Below are positions 7,963 to 17,889 of a stretch of DNA of 64,000 nucleotides, in pieces. Below the pieces are notes generated by a model. That model was not told the DNA's origin. It saw nothing but the letters and a program-made list of their open reading frames with translations, and made no database searches. Positions within the stretch are counted from its first letter, which is position 1. The number at the start of each line of letters is the position of its first letter. Both the position numbers and the translations under genes were made by a program. Source of the DNA: Aliidiomarina shirensis. GTDB taxonomy: Bacteria > Pseudomonadota > Gammaproteobacteria > Enterobacterales > Alteromonadaceae. The stretch lies in contig NZ_PIPP01000005.1 of assembly GCF_003987345.1 (NCBI RefSeq), positions 1 to 64,000 of the forward strand. The letters are read 5' to 3'.

Positions 7963-10900
7963 ATGATTGATTCATTTATCCGTTTCGCTATTCAACGTCG
8001 TTGGTTAGTGATTGCCGCAACACTGCTCCTTGCAGGACTAGGCGTTTATAACACATTGAAGTTACCCATTGATGCAGTGCCTGACATTACTAATGTTCAA
8101 GTGCAAATAAATACTGAAGCACCCGGATATTCACCGTTAGAAACAGAGCAGCGCATTACCTACTCAGTAGAAAATGCGATGGCAGGTATCCCCGATCTTG
8201 ATTACACACGATCGATATCACGCTACGGGCTATCGCAGGTGACAGTTGTGTTTGATGAAGGCACTGACATCTATTGGGCCAGGCAGCAGATTAGCGAACG
8301 TTTACAGATGGTTCGCGGTGAGTTACCTGGCAACGTTGAACCCGCTCTCGGTCCTATTACGAGCGGGTTAGGTGAAATATTTACGTATATCGTTCGAGCT
8401 CAGCCAGGAGCTCGTGATGAGTACGAGCAACCTTACACCACTGAATCACTACGCACATTGCAAGATTGGGTGATTCGCCCACAATTGGTAACAGTACCCG
8501 GAGTTACTGAAATTAATACCGTTGGCGGCTATGAGCGAGAGTACCAAGTGGCTCCCAACCCCGGAAAAATGTTGGCCTACAAACTATCCATCGCTGACAT
8601 TTTTAACGCTCTTCAGTTAAATAACACCAATGCTGGCGCTGGTTATATTGAACGTATTGGCGAGCAGTGGCTCGTGCGCTCGCCCGGGCAGTTGGCATCT
8701 CTGGATGATATCGGCAACGTGGTGGTTACTAAACGCGATGATGCACCGGTGCGTATACGAGATATTGCTGAGGTTTCCTTTGGCAAAGAGCTGCGTACTG
8801 GCGCTGCAACTTCAAACGGTGAAGAGGTTGTTTTGGGCACTGCTATGATGTTAATCGGTGAAAATAGCCGCACCGTCTCGAAAGCGGTTGCCGAGCGATT
8901 AGATGATGTGCAACTAAGCCTCCCAACTGGTGTGATTGTTGAACCAGTTTACAATCGCACAACGCTAGTGGAAAAAACCATCACAACGGTCAAAAAGAAC
9001 CTTTTTGAAGGCGCGGTGCTGGTAATTGTTGTGTTATTTCTACTGTTAGGCAATGTTCGAGCAGCTCTCATTACGGCGCTAGTAATCCCATTAAGTATGT
9101 TATTTGCAGTTTCTGGAATGACAGCCAACCGGGTATCCGGCAATTTAATGAGTCTGGGTGCAATAGATTTCGGAATTATTGTTGATGGCGCCGTTATTGT
9201 TGTTGAAAACGCATTACGCCGTCTTGGTTTAACACAAAAGCGGTTAGGTCGATTACTTTCAACCAAAGAACGCTTAAGCGAGGTTTTCGAAAGTACTCGG
9301 GAAGTGTTCAACCCCGCAGTTTTCGGTGTACTTATCATTATGTTGGTGTACCTACCGATATTCGCACTCAGCGGTGTCGAAGGAAAAATGTTCCATCCAA
9401 TGGCTTTCACGGTGGTATTTGCTCTGGTGGGCGCTCTCATTTTATCAATGACATTTGTGCCCGCCGCGATTGCTATTTTTGTTAAGGGTAAGGTGAATCA
9501 CGAAGAAAACCGAATTATGCGGGGAGCCCGTCGCCTATACGAGCCATTGCTAAAAATATCTTTAAAGCAGCCCGTGTTTATCGTGCTCCTTGGATTCGGT
9601 TTGTTTATTGGCTCGGTTCTCCAAGCATCAAAAATGGGAACCGAGTTTTTGCCGCAGCTCGATGAAGGAGATATTGCTTTGCACGCGCTCAGGATTCCAG
9701 GCACCGGGTTGCAGCAGTCCGTCAGTATGCAATTACAGTTGGAATCAACAATTGCTGAGCTCGATGAAGTAAAGCGAGTTTTCTCAAAAATTGGGACCCC
9801 AGATGTTGCAACAGACCCTATGCCACCAAGCGTAGCCGACACCTTCGTTATTCTAAAGCCGAGAGATGAATGGGCTGACTCATCGAAAACTAAAGAAACG
9901 TTCGTGGCTGAGCTACGCGACGCTGTTGAACAACTGCCCGGTAATAAATATGAATTTACCCAGCCTATTGAGATGCGGTTCAACGAACTTATCGCTGGTG
10001 TAAGGGCAGATTTAGCTGTGCGTATTTACGGTGATGATCTTGAGCAATTGAAACTGCTGGGCGACGAGGCGGTACAGATCATTCAAGAGGTTTCCGGGGC
10101 AATCGACGTGCGTGCTGAGCAAATGACGGGCTTACCCACCCTATCTGTGTCTCCGCAACGTGACCATCTGGCGCTATTAGGCCTAACGGTTCATGACGTA
10201 CAAAACGCTGTACAAAGTGCTGTTGGTGGTCTTGAGGCGGGCACTATTTTTGAGGGAGACAAACGTTTCAAGCTCATGCTGCGCCTTGATAAATCCTGGA
10301 GTACTGATCTCGAATCATTAAAACGTTTGCCAGTTGCCGTTCCTGAAGCGAGTAACCCAGAGCTTCAGTATGTGCCTCTTGGTGAAATCGCCGATATTGA
10401 ACTCGCGGTGGGTCCCAATCAAGTCAACCGTGAAAGTGGTAAACGTAATATGGTTGTCAGTGCCAACGTAATAGGCCGAGACCTCGGCTCGTTTGTTGAT
10501 GAGATTCAGGAGCAGTTACAAACCAACCTGTCGCTTCCTCCAGGATACTGGATCAACTACGGTGGTACTTTCGAGCAATTGCAATCCGCCTCTCAGCGAT
10601 TAGCTATTGTGGTCCCGCTGACGCTAATACTGATTCTAGGACTTCTCTATAGCGCATTCAATTCATTGAGCAATGCCTTCATCATATTTACCGGTGTGCC
10701 CTTGGCACTAACTGGCGGTATCTTAGCCCTTACCTTGCGAGGAATGCCATTATCGATTTCAGCCGCCGTGGGCTTTATTGCCCTATCGGGTGTTGCAGTA
10801 TTGAATGGCGTGGTGATGTTAACATTTATTCAGAAGCTACGGGATGACGGTAAAGCTCTAATGGACTCAGTCTATGAAGGCGCGAGGCATCGTTTAAGGC

Positions 10901-11097
10901 CTGTCCTAATGACAGCTTTAGTAGCAAGCTTTGGTTTCATACCCATGGCTTTCAACACAGGTACTGGCGCCGAAGTACAACGCCCTCTGGCCACAGTAGT
11001 GATTGGTGGAATTATTTCTTCAACCCTACTAACTTTGGTCGTACTCCCTGCTTTGTATTTACTTGTGAATAAGTTTCGGCGGTTGCCACCATCATGA
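7963..11097 (+). CDS. czcA: CzcA-type heavy-metal RND pump
   Basis: A 1044-residue HME-RND transporter with the usual 12-TM, two-periplasmic-loop layout. TM4 carries DFGIIVDGAVIVVEN, the proton-relay signature of divalent-cation (Zn/Co/Cd or Ni/Co) pumps rather than the monovalent-copper CusA form. Further family signatures are GLSQVTVVFDEGTDIYWAR near the N-terminus and LSISAAVGFIALSGVAVLNGVVM in TM10. Exports metal from periplasm or cytoplasm by proton antiport. Ion choice between Zn, Co and Cd is not decided by sequence alone. Confidence 0.92.
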   Translation: MIDSFIRFAIQRRWLVIAATLLLAGLGVYNTLKLPIDAVPDITNVQVQINTEAPGYSPLETEQRITYSVENAMAGIPDLDYTRSISRYGLSQVTVVFDEGTDIYWARQQISERLQMVRGELPGNVEPALGPITSGLGEIFTYIVRAQPGARDEYEQPYTTESLRTLQDWVIRPQLVTVPGVTEINTVGGYEREYQVAPNPGKMLAYKLSIADIFNALQLNNTNAGAGYIERIGEQWLVRSPGQLASLDDIGNVVVTKRDDAPVRIRDIAEVSFGKELRTGAATSNGEEVVLGTAMMLIGENSRTVSKAVAERLDDVQLSLPTGVIVEPVYNRTTLVEKTITTVKKNLFEGAVLVIVVLFLLLGNVRAALITALVIPLSMLFAVSGMTANRVSGNLMSLGAIDFGIIVDGAVIVVENALRRLGLTQKRLGRLLSTKERLSEVFESTREVFNPAVFGVLIIMLVYLPIFALSGVEGKMFHPMAFTVVFALVGALILSMTFVPAAIAIFVKGKVNHEENRIMRGARRLYEPLLKISLKQPVFIVLLGFGLFIGSVLQASKMGTEFLPQLDEGDIALHALRIPGTGLQQSVSMQLQLESTIAELDEVKRVFSKIGTPDVATDPMPPSVADTFVILKPRDEWADSSKTKETFVAELRDAVEQLPGNKYEFTQPIEMRFNELIAGVRADLAVRIYGDDLEQLKLLGDEAVQIIQEVSGAIDVRAEQMTGLPTLSVSPQRDHLALLGLTVHDVQNAVQSAVGGLEAGTIFEGDKRFKLMLRLDKSWSTDLESLKRLPVAVPEASNPELQYVPLGEIADIELAVGPNQVNRESGKRNMVVSANVIGRDLGSFVDEIQEQLQTNLSLPPGYWINYGGTFEQLQSASQRLAIVVPLTLILILGLLYSAFNSLSNAFIIFTGVPLALTGGILALTLRGMPLSISAAVGFIALSGVAVLNGVVMLTFIQKLRDDGKALMDSVYEGARHRLRPVLMTALVASFGFIPMAFNTGTGAEVQRPLATVVIGGIISSTLLTLVVLPALYLLVNKFRRLPPS

Positions 11098-11110
11098 TTA
11101 GCTGAAAAAT

Positions 11111-11138
11111 AGAAGTTGGGCCTTCGGGCTCAACTTCT
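11111..11138 (+). terminator. Hairpin after czcA
   Basis: A 12-13 bp imperfect stem (AGAAGTTGGGCC / GGGCTCAACTTCT) with a TTC loop starts 13 bases after the czcA stop; a loose T-rich run follows. Likely end of the czc transcript. Confidence 0.65.
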
Positions 11139-11202
11139 GCCAACGTGCATTTTCTTTTACGTCAGAATATCTGCCCAAAGTTTCTCTAAGCATGAGTTCG
11201 AT

Positions 11203-12380
11203 AAAACCCATCTATTCCTTTATTTCAAAATGATTTAGAATTGCGATATACGTTTAAAAAGAGAGCAGTTTATGATTTCTGTCGCCCGGTTTCTGATTGC
11301 GACATGTCTTGTTTTTGCGTTTGTAATTCCTTCTGCGTGGGCTCAACATCATTCATTTGAGCGATTTGCCGACGAACTGGGTGGCCGCCAATCTTCCGTT
11401 TATGACATTTTTCGTGATTCCCGCGGTTTCTTGTGGTTCGCGGGTGATACCGATGGGCTGCTTCGCTACGATGGCTATCAATTAACGCGTTGGGCGGGTA
11501 GTGAAAACGATGACCTCGGCCGGGTAAGTTACTCAGCGGTTATGATGACCCAGAACGATGAACTTTGGGCTGCCGCATGGGGATCGGGGTTGCTGTTTTG
11601 GCAGCATGAAGAAAATCAGTTTCAAGTATTTAACACTGACAACAGCGCCCTTCCCGACAATCGTGTTCAAACTATCTTTGAAGATAACCAAGGGCGTATA
11701 TGGGCAGGCACCCTCAATGGCTTAGTTATGGTGGACGATCACCAACTAAGCGCTCTGAACGCCAGAAACCCACTTCATCAGGAACGAATTTGGGGTATTA
11801 CAGAGCTTGGTGAACATCTCTGGTTTGCCACCACTTCTGGGCTTTATCGCACCAATGAGGACGGTACGGAGTGGCAGCAGTTCCTGCCTTTTCCTGAGCG
11901 ATATGGCAACAATCGTATAAACGAAATCCGAACCGTGCGGGTGGTGGATAATCGGATTTGGGTAGGTATCGATAGCGGCGTGTTTGAGTTTGAGCCGCAC
12001 GCTAAGCAATTTACGCCGGTGCAGTTTCCACGTAACCACGCGAGTGAAACGAAGCCTCGGGTTAATACGCTCTATCCGCAAGGCAATAACAAAATTTGGG
12101 CAGGCGCTGAGAACGGATTATATTTGGTTGATGCGAATAGCCTCGAGTACATCGCCGCGCAGGACGGGAGCTTTGTCCGGGCTACCGATGTTGATATACG
12201 GCGGGTAGCAACTGATACAAGCGGCACACTTTGGCTGGGTGCTCGTGACCAAGGCATTTTGCGTAGCAATCCCCTAACAAGCGATTTCCAGTTAACAGCG
12301 GAGCACGCTCCTGAACCCATCCGATCACTGTTACAACGAACAATTAGTGCTGTGCATGTGGAGCCAAACAATGATTTATG
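11203..12380 (+). repeat. Direct repeat, left copy (partner 50669-51846)
   Basis: About 1.18 kb nearly identical, same-strand copy of 50669-51846, offset 39466 bases throughout, with no indels noticed. It includes the promoter region and the first 368 codons of the propeller-GGDEF sensor gene. Similarity starts at AAAACCCATC and stops abruptly near 12376-12380. Confidence 0.95.
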
Positions 12381-12381
12381 A
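11272..12381 (+). pseudogene. Truncated copy of propeller-GGDEF sensor
   Basis: Encodes the first 368 residues of the 1011-residue sensor at 50738-53773 and then runs out of homology into a stop codon. Signal peptide (cleavage near SAWAQ) and about half of the Reg_prop beta-propeller repeats (SRGFLWFAGDTDGLLRYDG type) remain; the Y_Y_Y domain, membrane segment and GGDEF domain are missing, so it cannot signal. Scattered substitutions relative to the complete copy are mostly conservative, so the duplication is fairly recent or gene-converted. Upstream sequence is duplicated too, so it may be transcribed. Confidence 0.9.
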
Positions 12382-12454
12382 ACATAATAGAACCCGCAAA
12401 ATGTCGAATGAAGATAGACGTCGCCAGTTTGAAAAGTCAATGGTGATTCAACAT

Positions 12455-12808
12455 CTATTTATTTTTATTTTTATTTTTATTTTTATTTTTTAATAGCCTA
12501 TATCTAGGGTGAGAAACCGCCCATTTTTTTATTGATTCCTCGTTATCTTCTACATTAGGCAGGTATTTCCTAAGATTTTTAGGAACAGAGGCCAGAGGGG
12601 TTCCCCGCCGTTCATTATCTAACACTATCTGAAGAAATTGCTCTGCCGGGCTTTTTATGTCATTGATTTTTTTTGATCGCCAACGTGGATCAAGGAAAGC
12701 CCGATCTCGTTCCTCTATTTTCTCTTCTTTATCTTTATCGCTTCGGCTAACGATCGTGCTACCGCCTAAATAGCTGCCTTTACCCATATTAAAGCTTTGC
12801 CTTGTCAT
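12455..12808 (-). CDS. Hypothetical protein with Asn-Lys repeat tail
   Basis: A 117-residue charged protein (starts MTRQSFNMGKGSYLGGST) of no recognised family. The middle (AEQFLQIVLDNERRGTPL) may be helical. The C-terminus is a (KN) repeat encoded by a hexanucleotide microsatellite (TTTTTA on the plus strand), so the length of the tail, and the stop if a repeat changes by part of a unit, is mutable. It lies between two gene fragments, so it may itself be a relic. Confidence 0.45.
   Translation of the reverse strand: MTRQSFNMGKGSYLGGSTIVSRSDKDKEEKIEERDRAFLDPRWRSKKINDIKSPAEQFLQIVLDNERRGTPLASVPKNLRKYLPNVEDNEESIKKWAVSHPRYRLLKNKNKNKNKNK
12459..12491. repeat. (TTTTTA)n microsatellite
   Basis: Five or so perfect TTTTTA units in a row, inside the 3' end of the gene on the minus strand. 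Such tracts slip in replication. Whole-unit changes keep frame because the unit is six bases. Confidence 0.9.
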
Positions 12809-12809
12809 G

Positions 12810-13274
12810 TTATTTACAAAGAACTTTAGTAGACATAAAACATAAAAGCAATTGTAGTAGGCCTATATCGTGAGTTGTGAGGCCAGAGCTTTCTGAACGA
12901 TTTTGTCCATTTGCTAACGGACTGAAGGTGTAAGAAGTTTTTAATATACCTATGCTAAAGCTAGAACTTTCCATGCACCGTTTATCGGCGATAATTCCAA
13001 TGCATTTATAAACATAAGGCAAATGCACTATGTCTAAGAAACCTAGGCCGTACCAGACATTTATTCTCTGGCTGCCAATGAGCATGGCATTACCATCGGC
13101 TGTGGCTTCATGGCTCCAACGGCCATGAATGGAGTCAAAGTTTAATAAGTGCGCTAGGGTTGCGGCATCACCAGCCGGGTCGTTAATGTGTACAATTTCG
13201 ACGCTACTGTGGTTAAAAAGAGCGCGCATGGTAAGCCGCCCCATGCGGCCAAAGCCGTTAATACCTACTTTCAT
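12810..13274 (-). pseudogene. Stump of ArsJ-type glyceraldehyde-3-phosphate dehydrogenase
   Basis: Residues 1-71 are a clear GAPDH N-terminus with the NAD-binding motif GINGFGRMGRL and the segment HINDPAGDAATLAHLLNFDS, which is the form seen in the GAPDH that pairs with ArsJ to export 1-arseno-3-phosphoglycerate. After GSQRI the homology ends and about 80 unrelated residues follow, so catalytic cysteine and most of the enzyme are gone. Just upstream (about 13385-13277, minus) is the C-terminal scrap of another gene (ends ALLLIGEVE), ending two bases before this start. Together they look like a broken arsenic-resistance operon. Confidence 0.75.
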
Positions 13275-13460
13275 GGTTATTCTACTTCTCCAATTAATAA
13301 CAGTGCGGCTCCGTCAACTATTTCCGCTAGCTTCGAAGAGCCATCGGCACGGTAAAGCTTATGTGCAGCGTCAGCGGGTAAGCTAGGGTACTACAACTAT
13401 TTGTCGTTACCAGTAGGTGTTTTCTTACAGTTTATTTTAATCCATATTACTGAACGTGAG

Positions 13461-14357
13461 TTAACTCAAGCTAACGGGCCCTAAAACACTTGATAGCACC
13501 GCAGTTGTAGCCAAAATCAATACCCCCACGACAACCTCTAAGGCGATTGATTTTTGCAATTTTCGGGCAGCTATCGGATCGTTTTGATTTGTTAAACTTG
13601 GTACTAAAATAAACTTATGTCGGGCTGCAATAAGTAAAATCACGCATACCAAACTTAGCTTTAACAGCATCGCTTGGCCATAACCACTAGTTATAAATTC
13701 GCTAGGTTTATCAAACAATTGCCACAATAAACTGCCGCCAGACACAACCACTAAAGCCACTATGCCAATACCTAGCTGACCAAATTTGTCCATTATTAGC
13801 TGCAACTCTTTTACATTAGCTACTGAGCACAGGCGCCATAGTGGATAAAAAGCTCCCACCCAACTACCAATAATAACCACATGCAAGAACACCATGCTTT
13901 GGGAGAAGAAATTAAGTTCAGTGCTATGCCCTAGTGTGCTAAATGCAGTAGCCAGCAGCACCGTTCCGCTAAGTACTATGGCCCACGCAAGTTGCCTTAT
14001 TTTTAGTGTGGTACTGAGTATTAACCTGCTGCCAAGTAACACTAAACCAAAGCCTGCAACACGCCACAACACCGACTCGCCAATAGGGCTAAACCATAGT
14101 AATTCATGCATAAAGCCATCGAACATTCCGGCAACACCGTCGCCCGCAAATGAACCTACTTGCGCCAAATAGTTTACCGCTACAGCTACTAACCCAAGTG
14201 CTGCGCCGCTAGCTATGTAATGCCGCAGCACAGCAGCTTCTTTAGGTTGCTGACGGACTAGATTTAGCATGAAAAGACCACCTACAACTGCAGCAAAGCC
14301 TATATACACCGCCCATTTAGCAAGCAATGCCATGACTACAAAGCCAGACAGCAACAT
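13461..14357 (-). CDS. copD: CopD copper resistance membrane protein
   Basis: A 298-residue inner-membrane protein of the CopD family with about eight hydrophobic segments, for example WAVYIGFAAVVGGLFML and VVSGGSLLWQLF. CopD acts with periplasmic CopC in copper handling or uptake. Last gene of the minus-strand copper operon, 16 bases after copC. No truncation seen. Confidence 0.85.
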   Translation of the reverse strand: MLLSGFVVMALLAKWAVYIGFAAVVGGLFMLNLVRQQPKEAAVLRHYIASGAALGLVAVAVNYLAQVGSFAGDGVAGMFDGFMHELLWFSPIGESVLWRVAGFGLVLLGSRLILSTTLKIRQLAWAIVLSGTVLLATAFSTLGHSTELNFFSQSMVFLHVVIIGSWVGAFYPLWRLCSVANVKELQLIMDKFGQLGIGIVALVVVSGGSLLWQLFDKPSEFITSGYGQAMLLKLSLVCVILLIAARHKFILVPSLTNQNDPIAARKLQKSIALEVVVGVLILATTAVLSSVLGPVSLS

Positions 14358-14373
14358 GGTTTATTACTCCCTC

Positions 14374-14742
14374 TTAATGGTGCTTCATATGCACGCCATG
14401 CACCATAAAGGTAAATTCCCCCTCCATTTTATGGGTGTCTTCACCCATAATCATCCAGCTTACGGTGTATTCCGAAGCATCTAATTCGGGCAGCGGAATT
14501 GAAAACTGTGTTGCGCTTTGTCGTCTCGATGGCAAAGTTAAGGCAATCTCATTTTCAGCTTTGTCTTTCAGGGTAAGCTGAATTAACCGTGCAGGCCCTG
14601 AGAAAGTTAATTCCAGCTTGCTAGGTGCTTCATTGAGCATGGCACCATTAGCTGGGTTTGAGTTGTTCAAGCCCACATGTGCCCATGCCGAACTCGTAAG
14701 TGCAAAACCTATAACTAATACTATTACTTGAAATAATCTCAT
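14374..14742 (-). CDS. copC: CopC periplasmic copper-binding protein
   Basis: A 122-residue CopC-fold protein with a signal peptide (VIVLVIGFALTSSAWA, cleavage before HVGL). The mature N-terminal His (AHVGL) and the C-terminal pair of His residues (HGVHMKHH) fit the Cu(II)-type site of the family. Lies between copB and copD in the operon. Confidence 0.88.
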   Translation of the reverse strand: MRLFQVIVLVIGFALTSSAWAHVGLNNSNPANGAMLNEAPSKLELTFSGPARLIQLTLKDKAENEIALTLPSRRQSATQFSIPLPELDASEYTVSWMIMGEDTHKMEGEFTFMVHGVHMKHH

Positions 14743-14757
14743 TGTATTTCCCTCATG

Positions 14758-15471
14758 TTAGAACCATGCCTTCAGACCAATGACGACTTGCGTGCCTTCA
14801 ACTTTTTTGCCTTCATTACGAGCAAACTCCGCTGTGTTACCAAATTTGCGTGCCCATTCCACACCAATATACGGGGCAAATTCACGTTTTATTTCGTAGC
14901 GCAGCCTTAGCCCAGTGCTTAGATCCGACAAACCCGAGCCAATTCCTAAATCTGCATCGTTTTGGCCGTAAAAGTTCACTTTAACTTCGGGGCTTAATAT
15001 AAGTTTCTGGGTTAGCAACATTTCATACTCAGCGCTCACACGCATAGCCGTACGACCTTCATCACCAATGAATAACGCAGCGTCTATTTCAAAGAAATAT
15101 GGCGCCAAGCCTTGTAGGCCTAACACTGCCCAGCTGCGTGAAGGAGAAGGTTCAAGGTCAACTCTAACACCTATTTGAGCGTCCCAATAGGGAGCTATAG
15201 CACGGCTATAAAGTGCCTGTATTTCAAGTTCTTTGTCGTCGGCATCTTCATATTCGCCTTTGGTTTTCAACCAGAACTTGTTGATGTCTTTCCCCACCCA
15301 TGCCTGAATATTGAAGCTGGTGGGATCATTCGAACCCACGCCCCTTTCCACTTCATCAAACATGACCTTGGTTAACAGTGGGTCATCGCCACCTCCCGCC
15401 TGAGCAAACCCACTCATAAACAAAGCGGCGATTAAACTAAGCGTAAAGCCTTTTACATTAATGTTTTTCAT
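14758..15471 (-). CDS. copB: CopB outer-membrane copper resistance protein
   Basis: A 237-residue CopB/PcoB-family beta-barrel with a signal peptide ending near GFAQA. It lacks the long Met/His-rich N-terminal repeat of some CopB proteins and starts the barrel region soon after (DEVERGVGSNDPTSFNIQAWVG). C-terminal aromatic residue (LKAWF) fits outer-membrane insertion. Ten bases downstream of copA. Confidence 0.88.
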   Translation of the reverse strand: MKNINVKGFTLSLIAALFMSGFAQAGGGDDPLLTKVMFDEVERGVGSNDPTSFNIQAWVGKDINKFWLKTKGEYEDADDKELEIQALYSRAIAPYWDAQIGVRVDLEPSPSRSWAVLGLQGLAPYFFEIDAALFIGDEGRTAMRVSAEYEMLLTQKLILSPEVKVNFYGQNDADLGIGSGLSDLSTGLRLRYEIKREFAPYIGVEWARKFGNTAEFARNEGKKVEGTQVVIGLKAWF

Positions 15472-15480
15472 ATCAACCCC

Positions 15481-17325
15481 TTACCTAACCACTACTTTAA
15501 GAAACATACCTGGCATGTGATAAAGCAAGTGGCAATGATATGCCCATTTGCCTATTGCATCGGCCGTTACCAAATAACTTATTGTTGAGCCCGGCTGCAC
15601 TATTACCGTGTGTTTACGTGGTATAAAGTCTGGGTCGCCCGTTTCAAGATCACTCCACATGCCATGTAAATGCATTGGGTGAGTCATCATAGTGTCGTTT
15701 ACTAAGGTAAAACGCACGCGCTCGCCATACTCAAGCACCAAAGGTTCTGCATCTTCAAAACGCACACCGTTAATTGACCACATATAGCGGTGCATATTGC
15801 CCGTTAAGTGCAATTGAATTTCGCGGCTAGGTTGGCGCTTGTCGTAGGTTGGGTGCAAACCTTTCAGGTCTGCATAGGTGAGTACTTTGCGATTGTATTC
15901 TGCTTGGTGGTTTCTTAAGCCTATGCCTGGATCATGCAAACCGTTTTGCGGTGCATCGGCACGCATGTCTATGTGAGGGCCGTATTCGGCGTCCGCATGC
16001 TTAATTTCTGCGGTACTACCAAAACCTGCTAAGCCTAAAACCGGCGCCCCCATTGCCATACTGCCGTGATCCATTTCTACATGACCCATAGGTCCATGGT
16101 CCATACTGCCGTGGTCCATGCTACCGTGCCCCATAGCGCCATGATCCATATCGCCGTGGTCCATGCCTTCCATGCTCATGCCCATGTCACCATGGCCAAG
16201 TATAGGTGCAGGGTCCATGCTTGGCACCGCCGCTACTAAATGCGCATCAGAGGTTAAGTTTCCAGTAGTAAAGCCTGTTCTATCTATATTTTGCGCGAAA
16301 ATGCAATAAGCATTCCCTTCTTCAGGCTCAACAATAACGTCATAGGTTTCTGCGACACCCATACGGAACTCGTCAACTTCAACAGGCTGCACATTTTGCC
16401 CGTCTGTTGCCACTACCGTCATTTTCAAGCCGGGTATACGCACATCGAATATGGTCATAGCTGCAGCATTAATAAAGCGTAAGCGTACTTTCTCACCTTG
16501 CTTAAAGAGTGCACTCCAACCTTGTTCTGGGGTCTTGCCATTCATTAGAAATGTGTAAGCGGCGCCTGTTACGTCTGAAATATCTCTGTCGCTCATACGC
16601 ATATCGTTCCACATAGCTCGAGCTTTCCAGGTATTAATTAGGCCATGCTTTCTAATATCCGTGAACAGGTCTGAAACTGTGCGTTCGCTGTAGTTGTAAT
16701 AGGTTGACTGTTTTTTCAGGTTTGCATAAATCTTTTCTGGCGGTGTGTCTGACCAATCCGACAGCATCACTACATATTCGCGATCATAGACAACAGGATC
16801 TGGCTCGGCTGGATCAATAATAATTGGGCCATATACCCCTGTTTGCTCTTGGAAGCCTGAATGGCTGTGGTACCAGTAAGTACCGTTTTGCTGAACTTTA
16901 AATTGGTATTCAAAGGTTTCCCCCGGCTTAATTCCGTCGAAGCTTAAGCCTGGTACACCGTCCATTTCTGTTGGCAAAATAATGCCATGCCAATGAATAG
17001 AGCTGTCTTCGTCGAGATTGTTTTTTACTCGAAGAGTAACTGTTTCACCTTCTTTCCAGCGTAAAATTGGGGCTGGTAACACTTGGTTAACCACAGTGGC
17101 TCGAGCCGACTTACCAGTGAAGTTAACCGTTTTATAATCTATGCTGAGATCAAATACCTTCCCCGACAACTGGGTAAGCGATTCACTTATCGCTTTTGCA
17201 AAGGCGTTCTTAGGAAACGGTAAAGCCGCTAATGCCAACATGGCAGAAGCGCCAAGTACAAAACGCCGGCGGCCTTTATCTTGCAAGCCACTCATAGATT
17301 CTAAATTGTTCTTTGTATTACTCAT
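15481..17325 (-). CDS. copA: CopA multicopper oxidase
   Basis: A 614-residue periplasmic multicopper oxidase that oxidises Cu(I). It has a twin-arginine signal (KGRRRFVLGAS), three cupredoxin domains, copper motifs IHWHG and WYHSHS near the N-terminus and HPMHLHG and HCHLLYHMPGM near the C-terminus, and a Met/His/Asp-rich insert with repeats of the type MDHGSMDHG at about 395-440. Overlaps the DUF411 gene start by 4 bases. Length and motifs are complete, so it should be active. Confidence 0.93.
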   Translation of the reverse strand: MSNTKNNLESMSGLQDKGRRRFVLGASAMLALAALPFPKNAFAKAISESLTQLSGKVFDLSIDYKTVNFTGKSARATVVNQVLPAPILRWKEGETVTLRVKNNLDEDSSIHWHGIILPTEMDGVPGLSFDGIKPGETFEYQFKVQQNGTYWYHSHSGFQEQTGVYGPIIIDPAEPDPVVYDREYVVMLSDWSDTPPEKIYANLKKQSTYYNYSERTVSDLFTDIRKHGLINTWKARAMWNDMRMSDRDISDVTGAAYTFLMNGKTPEQGWSALFKQGEKVRLRFINAAAMTIFDVRIPGLKMTVVATDGQNVQPVEVDEFRMGVAETYDVIVEPEEGNAYCIFAQNIDRTGFTTGNLTSDAHLVAAVPSMDPAPILGHGDMGMSMEGMDHGDMDHGAMGHGSMDHGSMDHGPMGHVEMDHGSMAMGAPVLGLAGFGSTAEIKHADAEYGPHIDMRADAPQNGLHDPGIGLRNHQAEYNRKVLTYADLKGLHPTYDKRQPSREIQLHLTGNMHRYMWSINGVRFEDAEPLVLEYGERVRFTLVNDTMMTHPMHLHGMWSDLETGDPDFIPRKHTVIVQPGSTISYLVTADAIGKWAYHCHLLYHMPGMFLKVVVR

Positions 17326-17840
17326 TCTACCGACTTCTCAAGGGTATTCACTTGGGCAAATATTTCCGTACTGCCGTCTGCATTTATTTGCAGTATTTGG
17401 TATGGCCTAAACATGTTTTTATATTCCATGCCCGGGCTACCCACCGGCATAGCTGGCACAGACAAACCAATAGCGTTAGCTGGCGGTGCGGCTAAGAATG
17501 CATGTATAAACTTAGCTGGTATGTGCCCTTCAAACACATAACCTTCAGTTGAAATAGCGGTATGGCAAGACTGGTATGAGCCACTCACGCCCTTGCTTAA
17601 TTTAAATTCATACAAACCACCAATATTGTGTGGGTTAGCAGTAAACCCTCGCTCATTGGCGTGATCTATCCACGCATTACAACAACCACAATTAGGGTCT
17701 TTATACACATCGAGCACTATCGGGTTGGTGGTAACCTGACTCGTTTCAGCTTTTGCTATGGTAATTAGCCCCAGCCCCACTAAGGCTGAAAACATAATGC
17801 TTAGTTGTAGCAAAAATGGCTTCCTAAAAATAAAGTTCAT
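17322..17840 (-). CDS. DUF411 periplasmic metal-binding protein
   Basis: A 172-residue protein with a signal-like N-terminus and a DUF411 domain containing CGCC (in DPNCGCCNAW) plus conserved SCHT and HIPA segments. Homologues occur in copper and silver operons and are thought to bind Cu(I) in the periplasm; role inferred from context. Second to last before the oxidase, overlapping it by 4 bases. Confidence 0.85.
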   Translation of the reverse strand: MNFIFRKPFLLQLSIMFSALVGLGLITIAKAETSQVTTNPIVLDVYKDPNCGCCNAWIDHANERGFTANPHNIGGLYEFKLSKGVSGSYQSCHTAISTEGYVFEGHIPAKFIHAFLAAPPANAIGLSVPAMPVGSPGMEYKNMFRPYQILQINADGSTEIFAQVNTLEKSVE

Positions 17841-17889
17841 TCCGTACCTCTCGTTAAATATCGGTTGACACTTTCTCTTACTTATATAG

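Noticed and set aside
8949..9983. Long antisense frames inside czcA
   Set aside because: Shadows of the strongly coding plus strand; no own start signals or homology.
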